Below are positions 54,960 through 64,000 of a DNA stretch of 64,000 nt, in pieces. The stretch is from Telopea speciosissima (lineage: Eukaryota > Streptophyta > Magnoliopsida > Proteales > Proteaceae), in NCBI RefSeq assembly GCF_018873765.1, contig NC_057924.1, positions 20,703,542 to 20,767,541 of the forward strand, read 5' to 3'. The notes under the pieces were generated by a model, which saw nothing but the letters and a program-made list of their open reading frames with translations, did not search any database and was not told the origin of the DNA. The position numbers and the translations under genes are program-made. Position 1 is the stretch's first letter; each line of letters opens with the position of its first letter.

Positions 54960-56542
54960 TGTATATTTTCTGCAGTATTAATTGTAATATTGCATGTACA
55001 TTATGTTTCCTTGTTTATATTTACATGTTTAGATGGAAATTCTATATGTATATTTTCATCCCTATAATGAATACAAATACACAATATAACCAAAGCTAAC
55101 ATGATATCAGAGCCAATCAAAGATCACCCCTGTCTAAGAGCGCTTGTGTTCTGCTGTTGAGTGTGTTTACCCTACCCTGCATTGATCGCATTGATCCTAC
55201 TATTTGCCTGTTGCTCGTCCCCTCTTGCTCTGCTCTACTACCACCATTACTACTTGCCCACTTTAATACCCCTTGCAGCAGAGTTTGCATTGCAATAGAC
55301 TATCCGCTAATTGTCTATTACGACAATCCTTGTTGTGAACACCTCCCCCAACCCTCATCCCCCATCGCCCAGCCATTGCAAACATCTCCCCACCCCTCTG
55401 CCCCCATTAAATCCTTGCCCTTATTGCAACCGCACCCTTGCTTCTATCACACCTCTGCTCCCATTGCACCTCTACCCCTGCCGCTAGACTCCCCCCCTTC
55501 TGCTACATCATCAATAGTCTCTACCCCTCTTATATCCTTCTACAAGAACATCCACTACTACATACTCCGCCACCTCCACCCTTTCTATAGTATATTGTCT
55601 GTATATTGCAGTAGCCAAAAAAATTATTGTAATATTGTAGTATATTATCTACATTAGTGGTGAAAGCGATCACAAGAGAGCTGCAAGATTTCTCTTCATT
55701 GAACAATATTTACATCTTCTCTGTTGCTGACCTACAAATAACAAAAAAGTTTCTAATTACAGGTTCCAACCCTCCTCCTAGGAGAATAATGGAGATTACA
55801 TGGTGTTGTCCACCAGCTGGATGTCAGAAGTTGAATATAGATAGGTGCTCCCTCGGTAACCTAGGGTGCTCTGAGCTGGTAGAATTTTCAGGGACTATGC
55901 TGGTTTTCTAACTCGATGTTTTGCTTTTTATGAAGGTGTGGGTACCAATTTTATGGTTGAATTTGTAGCTCTCTTTGTATGGTTACACCAGACTCATTTA
56001 ATGAAAGTAATAACCTATGGATAGAGTGTGACTCAGAAGATGTAGTAAGTTGCATTATTAAGCAAAATATTCCATGGTGCTTCCAACAAAAATGGAGGTT
56101 TTACAAGAACTATTTGGATGGAATCTCATGGACAATTACTGATGCTTTTGTGAAGTGAATGTGGTAGTAGATCGGCTGGCAAAGCACGTGGCAGAAACAA
56201 GAATAACTTAGTCTAGGATTGTGTTGCTTCTTTTGTTCTTCAGGATATTAGTTGGGATTTGTAAATGAGGCCCAGATATAGATTCTCATAATTTATATTC
56301 TATCTTTTGATTGAGTACCTGCTCTGTTGATGGCAATGCTGAAGGTAGAGCAGTGGCACTGCAGTGGCTCAATGGTCTTTCCTAGCTCTTATAGTGCTGA
56401 ATATTTTTTTTACACAATTAAAATACTCCTTTGCTGACTCTTAGCAAAAAAAAAAAAGATACTGTCTTCTTTAGATGGCAATCTTGTGTATATGTTTTCA
56501 TGTCTATAATGAATACATACATAGTTTTTACCAAAGCTAACA
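54960..56542 (+). mobile_element. small non-coding LTR element (TRIM-like), copy B
   Basis: First LTR-like part 54960-55104 (TGTATATTTTCTGCAG to CCAAAGCTAACA), primer site 55105-55117 and a CT-rich interior with a Pro-rich open frame without homology (55157-55600). A second LTR-like part ends at 56542 (ACCAAAGCTAACA). A LINE fragment (55655-56457) splits the second part. Copy A counterpart: 42300-43131. Confidence 0.55.
55655..56457 (+). mobile_element. LINE4, 3' fragment with RNase H remnant
   Basis: The fragment begins in the linker before RNase H (VKAITRELQDFSSLNNI; IMEITWCCPPAGCQKLNIDRCSLGN) and continues with GVGTNFMVEFVALF, IECDSED and WRFYKNYLDG in shifting frames. It ends TCTTAGCAAAAAAAAAAAA. 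It aligns best by eye with the LINE3 C-terminus (GVGTNFMAEMAAFF). It is strongly 5'-truncated and non-coding today. A target duplication could not be identified. Confidence 0.82.
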
Positions 56543-56897
56543 CTAACCACTACTGCTACAAGCTTGGTAGGAAAAAGACCACCATTTGTCAATGCATCAG
56601 AGATGCTAATGGAGTGTGCGCTACTTACCAAGAGAAGGTGTTGCATGATTTGTCCCTTTAATCATCCTAGCTACGAGAACAAGTTACAAACATAGACTTC
56701 ATCATCCTAGACAATATGAGGACTAATGTTTTGATCAATGGTAAGAGGTTACCCTAGATAAAGTGGAATGGAAGAATAGGATTATAAAGTAACTCTTGGT
56801 TGATTCATTCCTCATTCTCAAGGGGCTCTTATAAGAGATAATCTCTTCATCAGTTTATCCAGTACAATAGAACAACTGAAGTTCCTCAAAGATTCTC

Positions 56898-58702
56898 TGT
56901 TACGTGCACAACATGCACACAACATCATACATGGGATATCTACATTAGTGAGAAAGAGGATTGTCTAAGACAGTATCATACGTGAGTTAGTTAGGTCGGT
57001 TACTGTGGTTATGTAACTAATAGTATTATGGGAGTAGTGGGTAACAGTGGTTGTATTCAAATAGGAGGGTAGCAGTAGTTGTAAGTTGTAACTAAATAGG
57101 AGAAGTGGAAGTGGTTTATATAATGGCTATGCTGCCTACTAACTAATTATTTGGATATGAAGAGGTACGTTGGATTTAAACTACGATTTCTCTTTGAGAG
57201 AACGAGGATTGGCGACCTCCTAATTACGCAAAATTATTCCCTAAAAACTCTCCATTATCATCTTCTCTTTTCCTTTCCAAAATAAGTAAACGCGTACATG
57301 TACCAGATTAGTATCAAAGAAAGGGTATGGATGGGCGTGTAAATCTGCTAGAAGGAGAGGCTAGTTCGCTCAACGAAGGTTAGAGACAAATTCTATCCAA
57401 ACTCGATGGGCAACTACAAATTTTTGCCAAACTCTCTGAAACCATTGAGAGAATGAGCTCACTGGGCCCACATGTTGTGGAACCCGAGTTGGGTGAAACA
57501 TCCTGATCCACCATGCAGCCTCCTTATCCTTCTTTCGAAAACCCTTCCCTACGTACACCTATGTCCCACCAATCCTTCACCCCCAAATTGGTAAAATTGT
57601 ATTTTCCCCGCTATAACGGTGAGGAAGATACAACTCGTTGGATGTGCAGGGTCGAGCAATTCTTTTGATTCCATCAAACCCCCGAAGAAGAAAATGTGGT
57701 ATTGGAGTCCTTTCACCTCGAGCAAGATGCTTAGTTATGGTATCAACTATACAAAGAAGATGAGGATTACACATCCTGACAGAGGTTATGTGAGGGGCTA
57801 CATGCACAGTTTGGTCCCACACAATTTCAGGATTTTTTTGACGAATTGCAAAATTACAATAGATTGGTTCTATTCGGGAGTACAAATCGAAGTTTAAAAA
57901 GACATTGGTGAAAGTAGGAGCCTTATTTGTTAGCTGACAGGTAAGCTGCTTCATCAGGAGCTTGAAAGGTAATATTAAAGCGGACATCCTTGCAAGTTGC
58001 CCCATAACCTTATCTACAACTATCGAATTAGCTCGATTGTTTGAGGTCCGCGACCACTCACTTGAGAAAAATAGCATTCCCCCTGACATAGAATCTCTTC
58101 CGTTCGTTGACTCACATCAACAGAAATGGAAGAAAGGTGGGGTAAGGGATGTTTTTACAATTGTAACAAGTGATTCATGCCTGGATATCGATACAAGAAA
58201 TTATTCTTGATCAAAAGTTGTTATGAAGAGGAGGACACGTGGGAAGATCAAGGAGTTATTCAATAGCAAGTTCTATCCTACAGTCTTGAGTACAAGACCA
58301 AAGTCTAGCGGGGAGGACTTGTTACATACACAACATGCGCAAAACATCATATATGGGATATCTACATTAGTGATGAGCAAGATTATTGTAAGATAGTATC
58401 GCATGTGAGTTAGTTAGGTGGGTTACTGTGGTTATATAACTAATAGTGTTATGAGAGTAGTGGGTAACAATGGTTGTATTCAAATAAGAGAGTAGCAATT
58501 CTTGTAGTTGTAACCAAATAGGAGAAGTGGAAGTGATTATGTATTGACTATGAATTAGTGATTTGGAAATGAAGAGGTACACTGGATTTAAACTACAATT
58601 TCTCCTTGAGAGAATAGGGATTACTGACCTCCTAATTACACTAAATATTCTTAAAAACTCTTCATTATTATTTTCTCTTATCCTCTCCAAAATAGGTAAG
58701 CA
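56898..58702 (+). mobile_element. internally deleted Ty3/gypsy element with two LTRs
   Basis: The left LTR (56898 to about 57298) starts TGTTACGTGCACAACATGC and the right (58320 to about 58702) starts TGTTACATACACAACATGC. Both share GGGATATCTACATTAGTG, GTGAGTTAGTTAGGT, GGAGAAGTGGAAGTG and TCCAAAATA. A primer-like TAGTATCAAAGA follows the left LTR (57309-57320) and a purine tract GCGGGGAGGA (58308-58317) precedes the right. The 1-kb interior has only gag. The exact outer ends are uncertain; no matching target duplication was seen. Confidence 0.75.
57328..58200 (+). pseudogene. Ty3/gypsy gag, broken
   Basis: Translation from ATG 57328 gives MDGRVNLLEGEASSLNEG, a stop, then coiled-coil-like residues. 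The Retrotrans_gag pattern follows: FTPKLVKLYFPRYNGEEDTTRW, CRVEQFF, TPEEENVVLESFHLEQDA, LWYQLYKED, LCEGLHAQFGP and QDFFDELQNY. Stops at about 57666, 57730 and 57762 and later shifts kill it. No knuckle, protease or RT is present. Gag would form the capsid. Confidence 0.78.
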
Positions 58703-58704
58703 AG

Positions 58705-58913
58705 GGGAAAAACTTTGCTACTACCCAGGTTGCAAAAATGTTCCTATTACCTAGGCTTGCGGCCAAAGAAATGGAATAGTTCACTTTCCCTTTGGATTCA
58801 CAAATTCCCTCTAGGTTTTTGTATTTTCCAAAATACCCTTTTAGATTCCATTTCTTTGGTTGTGAACTGAGTAGTAGGAACATTCCTGCAACCTGAGTAG
58901 CTGCAAATTTTCG
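58705..58913. mobile_element. foldback MITE
   Basis: The left arm TTGCTACTACCCAGGTTGCA, AATGTTCCTA, CCAAAGAAATGGAA is mirrored on the right (TTCCATTTCTTTGG, TAGGAACATT, TGCAACCTGAGTAGCTGCAA). Arms are about 80-90 bp with a loop around 58790-58830. Target duplication not identified. Confidence 0.75.
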
Positions 58914-59013
58914 CATGTGCCATTATCCATAGTTTTTTTTTATTTATAAGTAATATCAAATTATTGAAAAAGAAGAAAATAATTACATACAAAAATAGTC
59001 AAACTGAACCTAT

Positions 59014-59179
59014 TGTAGAGAGTTCTCCCTGTACAACCATACACAGTAACAAGGCACGTTCTACAGCTATCACATAGATTAACCACGTGTCAACTACTCT
59101 GTAGTACTTCAGTTATTGTGTCTTGTATATATATGGGTGTAATGGCTTAACAGTATTATAATGAGAATAATCTTCTACA
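59014..59179 (+). repeat. 5' LTR of the complete copia element
   Basis: Starts TGTAGAGAGTTCTCCC, ends ATCTTCTACA, with a TATATATATGG promoter-like stretch near 59127-59137. Confidence 0.9.
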
Positions 59180-59191
59180 TGGTATCATGAG
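59180..59191 (+). promoter_or_regulatory. primer binding site
   Basis: TGGTATCATGAG matches the initiator-Met tRNA complement over the first eight bases and directly abuts the 5' LTR. Confidence 0.8.
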
Positions 59192-59318
59192 GGTTAGAGC
59201 GCGCTGACGAGCTTTCTTGTGTCTTGGGTCCTGTGTCTTGACTTTCTTGTTTCTTGTTTCGTCTCTTCTTCTCAAATTCACTTTTCTTGGTTCTTGATTT
59301 CCTTTTTCGTTTCTCACT

Positions 59319-60410
59319 ATGGTGTCGCCTACTGCAACTTCGGCTACTCCGGTGGCTCTTGTCTCTGCTAATATGTCACCGCAACTGCCGTTGAAGCTTC
59401 GGGCATCCAACTACATGCTCTGGCGGGCTCAATTCCTACCATTATTGCGTGGCTACAACCTCTTAGGGTATATCGATGGCTCGTTTCCGCGCCTTGTTCC
59501 ACCAATTGGCAGCTCTCCTGACTCTGCTAGCACTGCTGCTTCGGCTCAAGATGATGTTGCTACGCTATGGGAGCGACAAGATCAACTCATTCTGAGTTGG
59601 ATCATCGCCTCTCTCTCTGAGGCTATTGTCTTGCATATTGTCAGCATGACAACTTCTCGCGAAGCTTGGGATATTCTGGTTGGAGTCTTCGCCCCTTCCT
59701 CTCGTACTTAGATCATGGATCTGAAGGACCGTCTCTTTTGCCTACAGCGTGAATCTGACTCCATCACTGAATACCTTCTCTCTGCACGGTCTATGGCTGA
59801 TACATTGGCTACGATTGATCAGCCGATTGGGGATGAAGATCTTGTGTTAGCCATGCTCCGTGGCCTTGGGCCTGATTATCGCGATTTTACGACATCCATT
59901 TACCTTCGAGCCACTCCAGTAACCTTTGTGGAGCTTTCCAGCTTACTTCTTAGTCATGAGAGCTTCTTGCATGCCGCTGATGGATCTTTCCCTGTTTCCA
60001 CAGTAAATGCGGCCACTACACAGTATGCATCTCCATCGGACACTGCAAGATCTGTGGATTCTAGCTCCAATCGTCGCTCACGCGGTGGAAATGGCAATCG
60101 GTACCGTGGCAATGGTCGTCGATTCTATCAGAACAACTTTAATCAGACAAATAATTCCAAGAAACTGCAATACTCTGATCAGAATACTGGAGGCTCTTAT
60201 CGTCCGCAAGGATCTTACTGTCCTCGCTCAGATCAGTATATTGGAGGCTCTCAGGCCTCCCCAGCCAATACTCGGGGTCCTCTTCTTCCGCTGCCAGGAT
60301 CCTCACCCTGCTCTGCTGCGCCATCACTGGTATGTCAAATCTATACTCAATCTGGTCATGTGGCATCTCACTATCCTCAACGTTTCAACCAAGCATTCGT
60401 TGGTACGTGT
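59319..60410 (+). pseudogene. copia gag with degraded zinc knuckle
   Basis: The frame starts MVSPTATSATPVALVSANMS and continues with LKLRASNYMLWRAQFLPLLRG, LILSWIIASLSEAI, a TAG at 59709-59711, then MDLKDRLFCLQ, SITEYLLSARSMADTLA, LVLAMLRGLGPDYRDF and a Gly/Asn/Arg-rich basic region. The knuckle (about 60333-60375) reads CQIYTQSGHVASHYPQ, in which the second and third Cys of the normal CX2CX4HX4C pattern are Tyr (TAT). Both changes fit G-to-A transitions. The gag would pack the element RNA. Confidence 0.87.
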
Positions 60411-61670
60411 TTTTCTTTTCCATCTAGCTCTACTCTTTCTTCATCTATGTGGTTGTTGGACACTGGATCTAATAATCACATCACTGCAGACATTAGTAAT
60501 CTGGCTCTGTCTTCTCCCTACTCTGGTTCTAATCAGATAATTATAGGTAATGGTAGTCGACTCTCTATCACTCATGCTAGTTCTTGCCATGTTTCTTGTC
60601 CTGATCATAACTTTGTACTTCAGAATGTCTTATTAGTACCTGCAATTCATCGAAACTTGATCTCTGTTAATAAATTCTGTTTGGACAATGATGTTCATCT
60701 GGAGTTTCACTCTTCTTTCTTCCTAATTAAGGACAACCAGATGGCTTGGATCTTATACAGAGGCCAGAGTAGCAATGGCCTCTATAAACTGCCATTGACC
60801 AGAGGTGCTTCTTCCATGTCCTATACTATTGTTCGAACACCACTGACAACCTGGCATTCCAGACTTGGCCATGCTTCTTTCAAGACTGTTCGTAGTGTCA
60901 TCTGCAAATTTCATTTGCCTACTTCCACCACTTCACACTCTATGTGCGGTGCCTGTGCCTGCTCCAACAGCCATAAACTTCCTTTGTTTTCTTCTTATTC
61001 CATTAGTATGTTTCCATTAGACTTGATTCACTGTGATGTATGGGGTCTAACCCCTATTGTTTCTGTGGACAATTATAGCTACTATGTGATTTTTGTTGAT
61101 GACTTTAGTCGATATTTGTGGCTCTTTCCAATGCAGTACAAATCTGATGTTCTTCCCTTATTCAAATAGTTTAAAACAATGGTTGAAAACTATTTTGTAA
61201 AGACTATCAAATGTATACAAACTGATGGTGGCGGTGAGTTTCAGGGGTTAGATTCTCTTCTCCAATCTCAAGGAATATCTAAATGGATTTCTTGTCCTCA
61301 TACTCAAGCCCAGAATGGGGCTGCAGAACGGAAACACAGGCATGCGACTGAGACTGGGCTTGCTCTTCTTCTTCATGCCAATGTACCTGCGAAGTTCTGG
61401 ACACATGCATTCCTCACGGCTGCGTACCTAATCAACAGGCTTCCTTCTCCACTGATTGTGTCACAATGTCCATTTCAGCGCCTCTTTCAATCGGCACCAG
61501 ACTATGGTTTCTTACGCACCTTTGGGTGCTTATGCTACCCGTGGTTGCGCCCCTATGCCAAGCACAAACTTCAGCCTCGTTCTCGGCCCTGCATCTTTCT
61601 TGGTTATTCAACGACTCACAAAGGGTACAATTGTTGGGATATGTCCACTAATAGATTATTTGTTGTGTGA
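60411..61670 (+). pseudogene. copia protease, GAG-pre-integrase and integrase, broken
   Basis: Protease: WLLDTGSNNHITADISNL and IIIGNGSRLSITHASS. GAG-pre-integrase: NGLYKLPLTRG. Integrase zinc finger: HSRLGHASFKTVRSV and CGACACSNSHKLPL. Catalytic residues: LIHCDVWG (Asp), QTDGGGEFQG (Asp; after a TAG at 61167-61169) and QNGAAERKHRH (Glu). The C-terminus has FGCLCYPWLRPYAKHKLQPRS and CIFLGYSTTHKGYNC, ending in a TGA at 61668-61670 inside the usual ..SRHVVFDE block. Only two stops break an otherwise well-conserved domain set. Confidence 0.9.
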
Positions 61671-63200
61671 CATGTCGTATTTGATGAGGACACCTTCCCT
61701 TACATGACATCAAACAATTGGGATTCCACCACCATGGCTCTTGATCCATGGTTTTTTAATCCACCACCATTACTATTACCCTGCATCTCAACAGCAGGCC
61801 CATCTTCTGGCCCATCATCGCTAATGCCACCTAATGATGCGCCCAGCTCCACTGAGCACTCAATCACATTACCTAGTGGGCCTCCACAGCCCATTCCTGA
61901 TCAGGCAGATTCTGGTCTTGTCTTGCCTAGGCCTCAAGCCCATGGTCCTTCAGAAGCCGAGTCTTCAGCACCTATGTCCTTGATACAACAGCATGGGCCA
62001 CACCCAATGACCACTCGCAGTAGGACTGGGTCCATTCGTCCCACGAAACGTTTGATCCTACTCGCAACTTCACAGCCGTCTAGCTTTGACCTTATTGAAC
62101 CAACCTGTTATACACAGGCTATGCGCTCCTCCCCATGGCGGCAAGCTATGCAAGAGGAGTTTGATGCCTTACTCCGGAGTGGCACTTGGGACTTAGTTCC
62201 CTCTCATCCAAGTCAAAATGTGGTAGGCTATAAGTGGGTTTTCCGATTGAAGCGCAAAGCCGATGGCACCATTGAACGTTATAAGGCCCACCTTGTGGCC
62301 AAAGGTTTTCATCAAAGGCCCGGGGTGGATTTTAATGAAACGTTCAACCCTGTTATTAGATCCACTATGATCCGGCTTCTCTTGTCTCTTGCGGTGACTC
62401 ATGGGTGGCCTCTCAAACAATTTGACATTCAAAATGCCTTCTTGCATGGCACACTTTCTGAAACGGTATATACGAGCCAGCCACCTGGATTTATTGACCC
62501 GGCAGTCCCTTCTCATGTCTGCCGCTTACGCAAATCTTTATATGGGTTGCGTCAAGCACCCCGGGAGTGGTTCAATAGGTTGAGTGGTTTTCTCCTCTCC
62601 TATGGATTCTCTGCGTCCAAGACAGATGTTTCACTCTTCATTTACAGAAATGACTCCACGGTGTTATACCTATTAATATATGTTGATGACTTGGTTCTTA
62701 CCGGTAACAGTCTAGCCGCTATGAAGACTTTGGCTAGCCACATGGCAACTGAATTTCCACTAAAAGAGCTTGGAGACTTAAGGTTCTTTTTAGGAATGGA
62801 GGTGCACCGTACACCAGAAGGCCTATTTCTCAATCAGCAAAAATACATTCGAGATCTCCTTAAGACAGCCAACATGGACTGTTCCAAGTCTGTCACTACA
62901 CCAATAGCAAGTGGTGTCCCACTCGATCTTACTACTGGAACTCCACTCTCGGATGGCACAGATTCGACGCATCGTGGGTGCCTTGCAGTACCTAACAGTG
63001 ACCAAGCTCGATATCAGTTTTGCTGTGAATCGGGTGGCGCATTTCATGCATCAGCCCATGGATGCTCATTGGACTGCTGTAAAGCGCATACTACGCTATC
63101 TATGTCACACTCCAGACGATGGCTTATATTTTCGTGCCCAATCCACTGTGGAGCTAGTAGCCTTCTCGGACGCTGACTAGGCAGGCTGCCCACTTGATCG
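61671..63200 (+). pseudogene. copia reverse transcriptase, broken late
   Basis: After the VVFDEDTFPY block and a Pro/Ser-rich linker, RT runs from about 62120: WRQAMQEEFDALLRSGTWDLV, YKWVFRLKRKADGTIERYKA, LLLSLAVTHGWPLKQFDIQNAFLHG (catalytic Asp), LYGLRQAPREWFNRL, LLIYVDDLVLTGN (active site) and LRFFLGMEVHRTPEG. A frameshift at about 62955-62975 separates it from RRIVGALQYLTVTKLDISFAVNRV and VKRILRYL. The catalytic residues are all intact. Confidence 0.92.
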
Positions 63201-63640
63201 CAAATCCACTTCTGGCTATTGTGTTTACCTCAGCTCTCACTTGATCTCTTGGTCTTCTCACAAACAAAAGATGGTTTCCCGTTCTTCTACTGAGGCCGAA
63301 TACCGGGCTATTGCTTCGGTCGCAGCAGAACTTGTGTGGCTACGCTCTTTGTTTCGAGAACTTGGCATATTCTTAGCACAAGCACCAGTTATATGGTGTG
63401 ATAACATTGGTGCAACTTACTTGACAGCCAACCCTTTGTTTTATGCTCGCACAAAGCACATCAAGATCGATTTTCACTTTGTTCGTGACATGGTTGCCTC
63501 GAAGCAACTTCGTGTTCGTTATGTGTCCACGGTCGATCAGCTTGCGGATATTTTCACTAAAGGGTTGTCTCGCCAGTGCTTTGGGTACTTGCGGTCCAAG
63601 CTCACCCTGAGTTGCCCATGGCTGAACTTGAGGGGGCGTA
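63140..63640 (+). pseudogene. copia RNase H, one nonsense codon
   Basis: It begins LVAFSDAD followed by a TAG at 63178-63180 where Trp is expected (DADWAG). It then runs openly through [76 protein letters not shown] and DQLADIFTKGL. The polypurine tract at about 63629-63636 lies within the last codons. Catalytic acidic residues are present. Confidence 0.9.
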
Positions 63641-63641
63641 T

Positions 63642-63807
63642 TGTAGAGAGTTCTCCCTGTACAGCCATACACAGTAACAAGGCACCTTCTACAGCTATCA
63701 CATAGATTGACCACGTGTCAACTACTCTGTAGTACTTCAGTTATTGTGTTTTGTATATATGTGGGTGTAATGGCTTAACAGTATTATAATGAGAATAATC
63801 TTCTACA
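63642..63807 (+). repeat. 3' LTR of the complete copia element
   Basis: Same length as the 5' LTR, differing at five positions (four transitions, one G/C change). Ends ATCTTCTACA followed by AAACC. Confidence 0.9.
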
Positions 63808-64000
63808 AAACCTTCGGAAGAAACCCCTCAAGAGTCAAAAAGGCAACAAGACTCCACTAGGCCTGAGAAGCACTACAAGACCACACAAACAAACAACAAT
63901 AAAACAAGCGGCAATCCCAAGGAAAAACTTGCGGGTGTGTCATGCCTCTCAATCCACATGGGACGAACATCGCATTTTTTGAGCAAGGGAGAGTTTCGCA
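63808..64000. other. no feature recognised
   Basis: A-rich sequence without family resemblance; it may continue into a feature beyond the window. Confidence 0.3.

Larger units (their letters stand above)
49353..58200. repeat. tandem duplication, copy B
   Basis: It follows copy A directly in the same orientation. The junction at 49352/49353 joins the gag phrase GAGGGGCTAGATGCTCGG to the start TCAGATTTAGGAATGC. Copy-specific insertions in B are the LINE fragment at about 55655-56457 and the MITE 54614-54799. The right limit is uncertain because the shared gag similarity ends in degenerate sequence (about 57810-58200). Confidence 0.75.
59014..63807 (+). mobile_element. Complete Ty1/copia retrotransposon with two LTRs
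   Basis: The LTRs are 59014-59179 and 63642-63807, both 166 bp and differing at 5 sites (about 97 percent identity). The primer site TGGTATCATGAG directly follows the first, and the purine tract TTGAGGGGG precedes the second. Gag, protease, integrase, RT and RNase H are in copia order. If the LTR start is taken at TATTGTAGAG (59011, 63639), the flanks GAACC and AAACC form an imperfect 5-bp duplication. The polyprotein has stops, so the element is recent but dead. Confidence 0.93.

Noticed and set aside
55157-55657. 166-residue Pro/Ser/His-rich frame
   Set aside because: It covers the CT-rich interior of the small LTR element; the equivalent in copy A is disrupted, so it is not conserved as a protein.
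57577-58089. 170-residue minus-strand frame
   Set aside because: It lies antisense to the gypsy gag, whose plus-strand protein pattern is clear.
1-64000. CRISPR arrays, bacterial operons, phage or toxin systems
   Set aside because: Nothing with regular spacers, ribosome binding sites or bacterial gene density; introns, TNL and CLE genes and plant retrotransposons show a plant nuclear origin.
1-64000. tRNA or rRNA genes
   Set aside because: The tRNA-like phrases seen (TGGTATCAGAGC type) are retrotransposon primer sites; no cloverleaf or B-box GGTTCGA context was found by eye. A tRNA scan would settle it.

Overview
This is nuclear DNA from a flowering plant, most likely a dicot or other non-grass lineage. 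The evidence is a TIR-NB-LRR (TNL) resistance-gene relic with plant-type introns, two genes for CLE signalling peptides, and a heavy load of plant retrotransposons (Ty1/copia, Ty3/gypsy, L1-type LINEs with a C-terminal RNase H) and MITEs. I saw no rRNA, tRNA, CRISPR array or bacterial operon. The only genes that look intact are the two CLE genes; nearly all other coding sequence is transposon-derived and broken.

Layout. 1-5281: 3'-truncated, minus-strand Sirevirus (SIRE/Maximus)-like copia element with its 5' LTR at 4791-5281. 5282-9546: AT-rich non-coding DNA with short tandem repeats. 9547-12778: LTR-type non-coding sequence carrying a MITE (12009-12194) and a 16-bp LINE relic; its right end belongs to the same family as the solo LTR at 37804-39500. 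12779-15091: plus-strand copia remnant whose RT piece is inverted. 15092-21320: degenerate LINE (LINE1) with a probable solo LTR inside it. 21321-23600: repeats and a hAT-like MITE. 23611-27660: minus-strand TNL pseudogene invaded by three MITEs and cut off in its TIR domain. 27661-31260: broken gene of the 'putative gypsy-type transposon' family (PF04195-like), itself interrupted by a copia fragment. 31261-33718: mostly featureless, one foldback MITE.

33719-58200 is an old tandem duplication. Each copy holds, in order: a hAT-type MITE, a CLE gene, a minus-strand copia element already deleted from gag to RT, a small non-coding LTR element, and a Ty3/gypsy gag fragment. Copy A (33719-49352) later received a solo LTR (37804-39500, 5-bp target duplication AGTAT), a 5'-truncated LINE (LINE2, 39783-41841) and a full-length LINE (LINE3, 43182-49141, 15-bp target duplication). 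Copy B (49353 to about 58200) received a LINE 3' fragment and Mutator-type MITEs. Because each copy preserves the empty site of the other's insertions, the order of events can be read directly.

58705-58913 is another foldback MITE. 59014-63807 is the youngest complete element seen, a 4.8-kb copia with 166-bp LTRs that differ at 5 positions, but with several stops in its polyprotein.

How the genes work together: the CLE precursors are predicted secreted peptide hormones whose last 12 residues (RVSPGGPDPQHH in copy A, ending HD in copy B) would be released and sensed by LRR receptor kinases. The TNL would have been an intracellular immune receptor but is dead. The rest is a record of nested transposition.
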